Made by a program: the position numbers and the translations under genes | DNA from: Deltaproteobacteria bacterium UBA2409 | Lineage (GTDB): Bacteria; Bdellovibrionota_C; UBA2361; DDRT01 | Assembly (NCBI GenBank): GCA_002343185.1 | Contig: DDRT01000022.1 | Coordinates: 1 to 64,000, forward strand | Direction: 5' to 3' | Length of the DNA stretch: 64,000 nucleotides | Notes under the pieces: generated by a model | What the model was told of the DNA's origin: nothing | Databases searched by the model: none | What the model saw: only the letters and a program-made list of their open reading frames with translations | Shown here: piece after piece, positions 58,885 to 64,000 of the stretch | Layout of the letters: every line of letters begins with the position of its first letter | Numbering within the stretch: position 1 is the stretch's first letter

Positions 58885-59956
58885 TTTTAGGCTTTACTAT
58901 TGAAGACCTGATAGCCACAGCGTACATCATGCACATCACTATACTAAACCACCAAAAATGATGCTGAGCATTCAGCCAAAAATATGAAAAGAGAAATACC
59001 AACGCATGAAAACCTAGTAGCAACCATGCTCCGAAGTATCTAATCAACCTTGGGTAACAGATTAAAAGCACAGTCATATCAAAATACCAGGTAAATGGGC
59101 TTAGAATCAGGGATAAACATAGGAGCAAAGGAAGCATTGCTTCTAATTTTGCTCGTTTATGAATCGCTCCCAAAAAAATCGCTATTGGGACAAAAACATA
59201 TAACCAAATTGATAGAGCAAAAGAGTATCCAAGATCAGGTTCACTTAATAAGAACTGTTCTCTGATCGAAGTAGTAATAGTTGCTGTTTTCCACTGCCAA
59301 GGTCTGAATATTATCTCAGACTTTGGTTGGTCTAACATCGCAATAAGCCAATTTTGTAGAATTCCAGGCCAGATATACAGCGTCAAGATAATCAAAGCAG
59401 ATAAAGCCGCAATTCCCTTTATGATATAGCCAAATTGTCGTGTAGTTATGATCCACGAACCTAAGAAAGCACCAAGAATTAAAAAAATGTGTGGCTTCAC
59501 ACTAATTAAGCATAGGCTCAATCCAAAAAGCCAAGCTTTCTTTTGAACCAAGCCGTAAAACACTAGAATGGTTCCTAGCAAAAGAAACAAACCTAACTGC
59601 CCAAACTTAAGGCTATCAATTAAAGGAGGGAACGAGGCGAGAACGATTATGAAAAGCACCCTTTCTAAGAATCCTGATATAATTGATTCCCCTCTTAGCA
59701 AAAGAAAAATTGAAATTGTTAAAATCCCGATATTTAGAACTGACCAAGCAATCTCTGAATACTTATAGTCCATCCATAAAATCGGAGATAAAAACAAAAG
59801 TAGCCAGGGCGGATTCCACATCATTACTGTTTCAATAGCACCCCTATCTCCAAAGTAACTCTGCTGAAAAGCATGCATAACTTCAGGTTGATAAGGATTA
59901 AGCCCTTCGGTTACTAACTGAAAAGCAGACCAATATTGGCGAAAGTCGATCATCAT
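58871..59956 (-). CDS. GT87-family (DUF2029) polyprenol-linked glycosyltransferase
   Basis: 361 residues with about nine membrane helices. DFRQYWSAFQLVTEGLNPYQ near the N-terminus carries the catalytic Asp-type motif of GT-C/GT87 enzymes, and WNPPWLLLFLSPI is typical. Such enzymes transfer sugars from polyprenyl phosphate. Most relatives have a membrane helix before the D-F motif; here a stop codon lies two codons before the ATG, so the N-terminus is short. Divergent from the O-antigen-ligase-like gene. Confidence 0.75.
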   Translation of the reverse strand: MMIDFRQYWSAFQLVTEGLNPYQPEVMHAFQQSYFGDRGAIETVMMWNPPWLLLFLSPILWMDYKYSEIAWSVLNIGILTISIFLLLRGESIISGFLERVLFIIVLASFPPLIDSLKFGQLGLFLLLGTILVFYGLVQKKAWLFGLSLCLISVKPHIFLILGAFLGSWIITTRQFGYIIKGIAALSALIILTLYIWPGILQNWLIAMLDQPKSEIIFRPWQWKTATITTSIREQFLLSEPDLGYSFALSIWLYVFVPIAIFLGAIHKRAKLEAMLPLLLCLSLILSPFTWYFDMTVLLICYPRLIRYFGAWLLLGFHALVFLFSYFWLNAQHHFWWFSIVMCMMYAVAIRSSIVKPKIISF

Positions 59957-60103
59957 TCTCTAATCTCTTGAGTGTTCTTAGGTACTATAAACCACTCAAT
60001 TAATAATACGTAGAGGCTAACAGTTGAGTCTCGAGGAAAAATATAAGCACAAAGCCAAGTTTACCACTTGAAATACAAAGGTATTATCCTGTACTCGTAG
60101 TTA

Positions 60104-61135
60104 GTGACCCAAGTAGTAAACAGCTCATCAGTTATTTCAAACTATCTCGTTCTCAGGATATGGACTCTAATTCAAATTGTATCTGCAATACTTTGGATGC
60201 AAAATTTTAATAATCAATCTTTTGCCATAATTCTTTTAGCGCCATCTCTTTTTTCCATTCTGATGATAAGAAATCTTATAAAAAATACTGATTTTAAATT
60301 AAACTATTTCGATTTTTCGATCATTGGATACTTTTTTGTGCTCATAATTAGTCATTTATTTAATGGTCTCCCATACTCAACCCGCTTAGTTACTTGGATA
60401 TTCATAGTCTCGAGCTGGTTCTTTTGTCGAATCGCACAGAATAATTATAGTCATTCAAAACTTGATATATATTTAACCACCTTATTAATTTGCATCTTAT
60501 CACTAATTATCGAAACCAATGACAATGTATTATCGATCTCTCTAGCAGCTTTTATTGTTTTATTGAGCTCTAGACACTCTGATTTAGCAACTGCCATGCT
60601 GATCGTACTACTTTTTATCGCACAGTTCGTTTATGAAAATGACTCTTCTTTGATAGTTTTTCCACTTGCCTTGTCTATAGTGCTTGTAGGTCGAGCTAGA
60701 GCTCTCGCAATAATCCTTTTAATATGCTGTACAATTTTTCTATATTCAAAACGGATCAACTATAATCTTCCCCTTGGAGAGCGAGATTCATTTTTAGTCC
60801 AATCAATTAGAGCATTTCAGGAATCTCCGGTAGTAGGAAGAGCCTCCTGCTCGACTTATTTTACTTCCATCCTTCCTAACGGCAAACTATTCTATCACCA
60901 ACATGGGCACAATATTATCACAACCAACATATGTGAAACTGGAAGCCTTGGCGTTTTTCCTCTCTTATTATTCCTGTATGCAATATTAACAACTTGGAGT
61001 TCAATGGTGTTTCACCAAAAATTTTTCTGGTCACTATTTGGAACTTGGTCTTTTTTTGATGACCCATTCAATTTTATACCTATAGTAGCTCTGACTGGTG
61101 CACTGCTTAACCTTTTTACTAACTTAAAAAAATGA
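60104..61135 (+). CDS. O-antigen ligase / polymerase-like membrane protein
   Basis: 343 residues, about ten membrane helices. A periplasmic-loop sequence, FQESPVVGRASCSTYFTSIL then HQHGHNIITTNICETGSLG, matches the Wzy_C/WaaL pattern (G-x-G...H-N-x-x-x-x-x-x-x-E-x-G-x-x-G) of enzymes that ligate or polymerise O-antigen chains. GTG start; the alternative starts are not better. ATGA overlap with the next gene makes a two-gene operon for envelope polysaccharide. Confidence 0.7.
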   Translation: MTQVVNSSSVISNYLVLRIWTLIQIVSAILWMQNFNNQSFAIILLAPSLFSILMIRNLIKNTDFKLNYFDFSIIGYFFVLIISHLFNGLPYSTRLVTWIFIVSSWFFCRIAQNNYSHSKLDIYLTTLLICILSLIIETNDNVLSISLAAFIVLLSSRHSDLATAMLIVLLFIAQFVYENDSSLIVFPLALSIVLVGRARALAIILLICCTIFLYSKRINYNLPLGERDSFLVQSIRAFQESPVVGRASCSTYFTSILPNGKLFYHQHGHNIITTNICETGSLGVFPLLLFLYAILTTWSSMVFHQKFFWSLFGTWSFFDDPFNFIPIVALTGALLNLFTNLKK

Positions 61136-62655
61136 ATTGGGCTTATAGACTCACTGAAAAAATCAATCCGGAGACATTGGCTTTACTTACGATCATAGCA
61201 GTACTTAGTTTACTGACATTATTCAATCTGCTACATATCACTCAATTGCCCTATCCGATCAACTATGGAGAAGGGCCACTTCTGGATCAAATCATTCGAT
61301 TATCTGAAAGTGAAAACATCTATAGACAGAGGTTCAATCCCACAGCTCAAACAATATCTAACTATCCTCCATTAATGCACCTGATAAATGTGCCATTTAT
61401 AAAATTATTCGGTCCAAATTATTACTTCGGTAGAATAATAAATTTATTCGCCTTAATAGGATGTTGCATTTTGATATTACTAATCTGCAAGCATAAGACT
61501 AATAATTTACTAGCAGGGATATTTGGGGCTTTGGCATTTTTTAGCCTTGGGCGATTGAGCACATGGAGCACCACACTTCGTGTAGATTCGATCGCTATTT
61601 TCTTTGAGGTTTTAGCTATTTGGCTTACCATCAATAGACCCATAACTATTACTAACGTCAAAGTTACAGCATCTTTGACCCTTTTATCGATCTTAACCAG
61701 ACAATCTAATGGTATTCTTGCTTGCTTTACTATCTTGTATTTATTGGCCTCAGAGAGGAACAAGGATTTCTTATTACAATATATCAAATGGCTTATACTT
61801 CTTGGTATAGGAGCATTGCTGTTTCTATATTTACTCTTTGGAGATGGTTTATATCTTCATTTAGTTCAATCAAATGTGAATAAACTTTCTCTCTCTCAGC
61901 TATACGCTTACATGTACGATTTTATTAATTTAGCTCCAGTAATATGGTTTTCCTTACCTTTACTAACCTATTACTTATTAGCAACTAAAAAATCTAGAGG
62001 CATTCTAAGAATGGGGGTCGTAATGCTTCTTGCTTCACTTCCAACAGTAATAGCAATGAGCAAAATTGGATCTGCATCCAATTACTTGATGCATTTTGGA
62101 ATCGCTTCATCTTGTATAGCTGCATTTGTGTTTTCACTTAGTAATTCCAGGTGGATCAAAGGGATATTATTGTTCGCTCTAGTAGTTCAAGCTGAAAACG
62201 GAAGGAATATTTCTGGTTCATCTTTCATATCGGATAGAAACATCGAAATGATGAAAAAGCTATCAAAGAAAATCAAAGATACCACCGGCTCTATCTTTGG
62301 AGATGAAATAATGGGCTACCTCCCTATTAATAATAAAAAAATTCAGTATCAACCTTTTGAGATGCAACAAATTCATCATACAGGAATTTTTCCTGAAAAA
62401 TACATTTTACATAGATTGCAGTCTCAAGAATTTGACTTAGTCGTAATAAGTAATGTTAAACGACCCAAAATTTCCAACGCTCAACGATGGTCAAGGCGCC
62501 AATTATTAACGATTGCTCGCTGCTATGAATTTGAAGAAAGAATTTTTACTGAATATATTTTTCATTCAAAAGCTAAATGTTCGAAAATTAGTATAAAGAC
62601 TAAGAGAATGCTGTCTCGTATTATCACCTTAACAAACAGAGTAAGTAGGAGCTAA
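61132..62655 (+). CDS. GT-C type membrane glycosyltransferase
   Basis: 507 residues, ten or more helices. YPINYGEGPLLDQIIRLSES near the N-terminus with a Glu/Asp pair after the first helix, and NYPPLMHLINVPFIKLFGP, resemble GT39/PMT or GT87-like GT-C enzymes. The soluble C-terminal ~130 residues (IFGDEIMGYLPINNKKIQYQ) may bind the acceptor. Cotranslated with the ligase-like gene. Both genes look more AT-rich than neighbouring housekeeping genes, as is common for O-antigen loci. Confidence 0.72.
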   Translation: MNWAYRLTEKINPETLALLTIIAVLSLLTLFNLLHITQLPYPINYGEGPLLDQIIRLSESENIYRQRFNPTAQTISNYPPLMHLINVPFIKLFGPNYYFGRIINLFALIGCCILILLICKHKTNNLLAGIFGALAFFSLGRLSTWSTTLRVDSIAIFFEVLAIWLTINRPITITNVKVTASLTLLSILTRQSNGILACFTILYLLASERNKDFLLQYIKWLILLGIGALLFLYLLFGDGLYLHLVQSNVNKLSLSQLYAYMYDFINLAPVIWFSLPLLTYYLLATKKSRGILRMGVVMLLASLPTVIAMSKIGSASNYLMHFGIASSCIAAFVFSLSNSRWIKGILLFALVVQAENGRNISGSSFISDRNIEMMKKLSKKIKDTTGSIFGDEIMGYLPINNKKIQYQPFEMQQIHHTGIFPEKYILHRLQSQEFDLVVISNVKRPKISNAQRWSRRQLLTIARCYEFEERIFTEYIFHSKAKCSKISIKTKRMLSRIITLTNRVSRS

Positions 62656-62993
62656 GCCCTTGCACCTTCACTTAGATTAGCTAAGTGACCGAATGCAAGG
62701 ATCAATGCCCCAGAGATTGTGAGTAACTCGGTAGTATCATGGAAGAGTATTCCTGCTACTAATAGAGCGCTGCCAAGATAAGCAGCTTTTGAAGCAAGTT
62801 CTTTTTCACTGCGCACTACCAATGCCCAAAGGCTCACAGGGATAGCTACAAGAGCAAAACCAATATGAATAATTTCACTAGTCCAAAATGCACCAAAGGC
62901 AGGAGCAATAGAGAGAACTAGACTGGATAAAATGCAATGAATGGCACAGGCACATGAAAGAGAGATTCCAAATTTATCAAGCATCCTGCGCAT
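62652..62993 (-). CDS. MerC-domain membrane protein
   Basis: 113 residues, four membrane helices. KFGISLSCACAIHCILSSLV and the following helices match the MerC family, where a Cys pair in the first helix (SCACAIHC) binds Hg2+ in mercury-resistance operons. No merR, merA or merT is nearby, so chromosomal MerC-like proteins of this kind may handle other metals. TATTCT lies exactly 6 nt before the ATG. The 3' end overlaps the convergent glycosyltransferase by 4 nt. Confidence 0.8.
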   Translation of the reverse strand: MRRMLDKFGISLSCACAIHCILSSLVLSIAPAFGAFWTSEIIHIGFALVAIPVSLWALVVRSEKELASKAAYLGSALLVAGILFHDTTELLTISGALILAFGHLANLSEGARA

Positions 62994-63174
62994 AGAAGTA
63001 GAATACTAACAGTTATTGCAACCTAATTGCAAATAGAAATCTGCATCCTTTTCTTAAAAATAATGCCTATAAACAGTTATATTTATTATGCTTTTTAACT
63101 ATTTTCTAAAGAACCCCACTTTTCTGTCGACCTTTAATTTACAGGGCAAGGAGCCCTAAAGGAGTAGTAACAAC

Positions 63175-63732
63175 ATGGAAGTAGCAGCAATAAATACCCC
63201 ACAAAAAGTAGCATCGATTTATGGTGAAAACCAAAGAGTAGATCCCCGCTCTTCAAGTGACGCACTTGTAATTGAGCTAATGAGTAAAAAAGACCCTCAG
63301 AGCTTTTCTCTTAATCTCACTGCCCAGGAGATTGTAGAAAAAATTAACGAGCTATTAAAAGATAAACTACCCGAGGGAGTCGAGAGCCTTGATCCAAGCG
63401 AAGTTACCCCAGAAAAGACTGCTACAAGGATAGCTGATGGTGCTATTGCCCTTTTCTCTGCCTACAAAGCACAGAACCCTAACCTTAGTGAAGAAGAACT
63501 TCTTGATGGCTTTATGGAAACAATTAGAGGTGGCATTAAACAAGGCTATGAAGAGGCTGCCGGGATCCTAGAAGGCTTAGGGGCTTTTGACTTTGAAGGT
63601 GTAAAAGCTGGCATCGAAGAAACTATGAAGCTTGTTGAGGAAAAGCTTCAGAAATTCGAATCTGAAGTTAGAACTTCATTTGCCGCAAAAGAGGTAACTA
63701 AAGAAGAGCTGCTAAAGCAAGCTGCTTTATAA
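63175..63732 (+). CDS. DUF5610-domain protein
   Basis: 185 residues, acidic. EVTPEKTATRIADGAIALFS, NLSEEELLDGFMETIRGGIK and QGYEEAAGILEGLGAFDFEG, then VKAGIEETMKLVEEKL, follow the DUF5610 helical pattern; members often occur with flagellar genes, but the role is not known. No signal peptide. AAAGGAG with 9-nt spacing is a strong ribosome binding site, and a small hairpin (AGGGC-AAGGA-GCCCT) sits right before it, with an AAGGA sequence exposed in its loop. Confidence 0.72.
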   Translation: MEVAAINTPQKVASIYGENQRVDPRSSSDALVIELMSKKDPQSFSLNLTAQEIVEKINELLKDKLPEGVESLDPSEVTPEKTATRIADGAIALFSAYKAQNPNLSEEELLDGFMETIRGGIKQGYEEAAGILEGLGAFDFEGVKAGIEETMKLVEEKLQKFESEVRTSFAAKEVTKEELLKQAAL

Positions 63733-63832
63733 ACCCGACCTTGAGTTGAATTTTGAGCAGAAGCGAGAATTTTACTACGTCTTGGGTTTACCTAAATGAT
63801 AACCCTCACATGAAAAATGTTTAAAAAGAGTC

Positions 63833-64000
63833 TCAAGGAAGTCGTGCATCAAAATCATCGCTCATAATAAACATCCCCTTTGCTGAACCGGGCTTTCTTT
63901 TACCAGATGCTGTATTGGCGATAACTAATCGAGCTATGACCTTATCTCTGTAGGAAATTAAAAGCTCCTCATCCTTCATGACTCGTTTTAAAAGTTTTGA
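63833..64000 (-). CDS. Phd/YefM-type antitoxin, C-terminal part
   Basis: The frame enters from the right window edge and ends at a TGA. The visible 55 residues include SKLLKRVMKDEELLISYRDK, VIARLVIANTASGKRKPGSA and KGMFIMSDDFDARLP. The pattern E-x-x-x-I-x-x-R-x-x-x-V-A-R-L then P-G-x-A-K-G-x-x-x-x-S/A-D-D-F-D-x-x-L-P is that of Phd/YefM-type antitoxins, where the last part binds a VapC/Doc-type toxin. The downstream space (63732-63832) is too short to hold a toxin gene. Confidence 0.7.
   Translation of the reverse strand, partial: SKLLKRVMKDEELLISYRDKVIARLVIANTASGKRKPGSAKGMFIMSDDFDARLP

Overview
The window looks like an AT-rich chromosomal segment of a Gram-negative bacterium. Evidence for an outer membrane is an LptE-type lipoprotein, an OmpA-domain protein, Wzy/WaaL-like and GT-C membrane enzymes, PilP- and AMIN-type proteins, and several secreted or lipobox proteins. 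I cannot place it in a phylum from sequence alone. The prolyl-tRNA synthetase is the short archaeal/eukaryote-like form, and long Thr-Pro linkers in secreted proteins recall deltaproteobacteria-like or candidate-phylum genomes, but this is only an impression.

Layout. 1-5 kb: the tail of a Thr-Pro-rich secreted protein, a FlgM-like microprotein, an M50-like membrane protease, truA-asd, and an adenosine-deaminase-family enzyme. 5-16 kb: pyk, a MerR-like coiled-coil protein, an OmpA-like protein, an unusual histidine kinase and receiver protein that have both lost their phosphorylation residues, 5-FTHF cyclo-ligase, a REC-PAS-histidine kinase with a lipoprotein, and dcd-orf-lptE. 16.5-28.2 kb: the conserved block secE-nusG-rplK-rplA-rplJ-rplL-rpoB-rpoC on the minus strand. 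28.4-29.8 kb: tRNA-Trp and tRNA-Thr(GGT) on the minus strand, and tRNA-Thr(TGT), an interrupted tRNA-Gly, an intact tRNA-Gly(TCC) and tRNA-Tyr on the plus strand, embedded in hairpin repeats; no tuf is present. 29.8-50 kb: housekeeping genes (lysine/saccharopine dehydrogenase family, mscL, rlmD-like, rocD, asnS, comM, uvrB, uvrC, proS, trhO, ettA, murF) with PilP-like, AMIN and Kazal-type proteins between them. 50-56.3 kb: a two-gene operon for a 1403-residue Thr-Pro-linked surface protein and a subtilisin-like protease. 57-64 kb: purK, purE, a polysaccharide membrane-enzyme cluster (GT87, O-antigen-ligase-like, GT-C), MerC-like, a DUF5610 protein, and the edge of a Phd/YefM-type antitoxin.

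Two patterns cut across the window. First, many first genes of transcripts lack a Shine-Dalgarno sequence and instead carry a -10-like hexamer 4-10 nt before the start codon, often with a plausible -35, whereas internal operon genes have good ribosome binding sites. This suggests widespread leaderless transcripts. The uvrB/proS divergent pair is the clearest case, with two leaderless starts and interlocked -10/-35 boxes in 43 bp. Second, palindromic repeat families (a GGGGGTCAGGCC family, a nested GTCTGGTCTGGC family, a CACAGAGGAC family and short hairpins near tRNAs) fill intergenic gaps, mostly at convergent gene ends. The tRNA region is the most unusual part: a tRNA-Gly copy has its T-loop replaced by a 73-nt insert with two tandem-GA hairpins, a second copy of this insert lies downstream, and tRNA-Tyr 3' tails are likewise repeated with hairpins.
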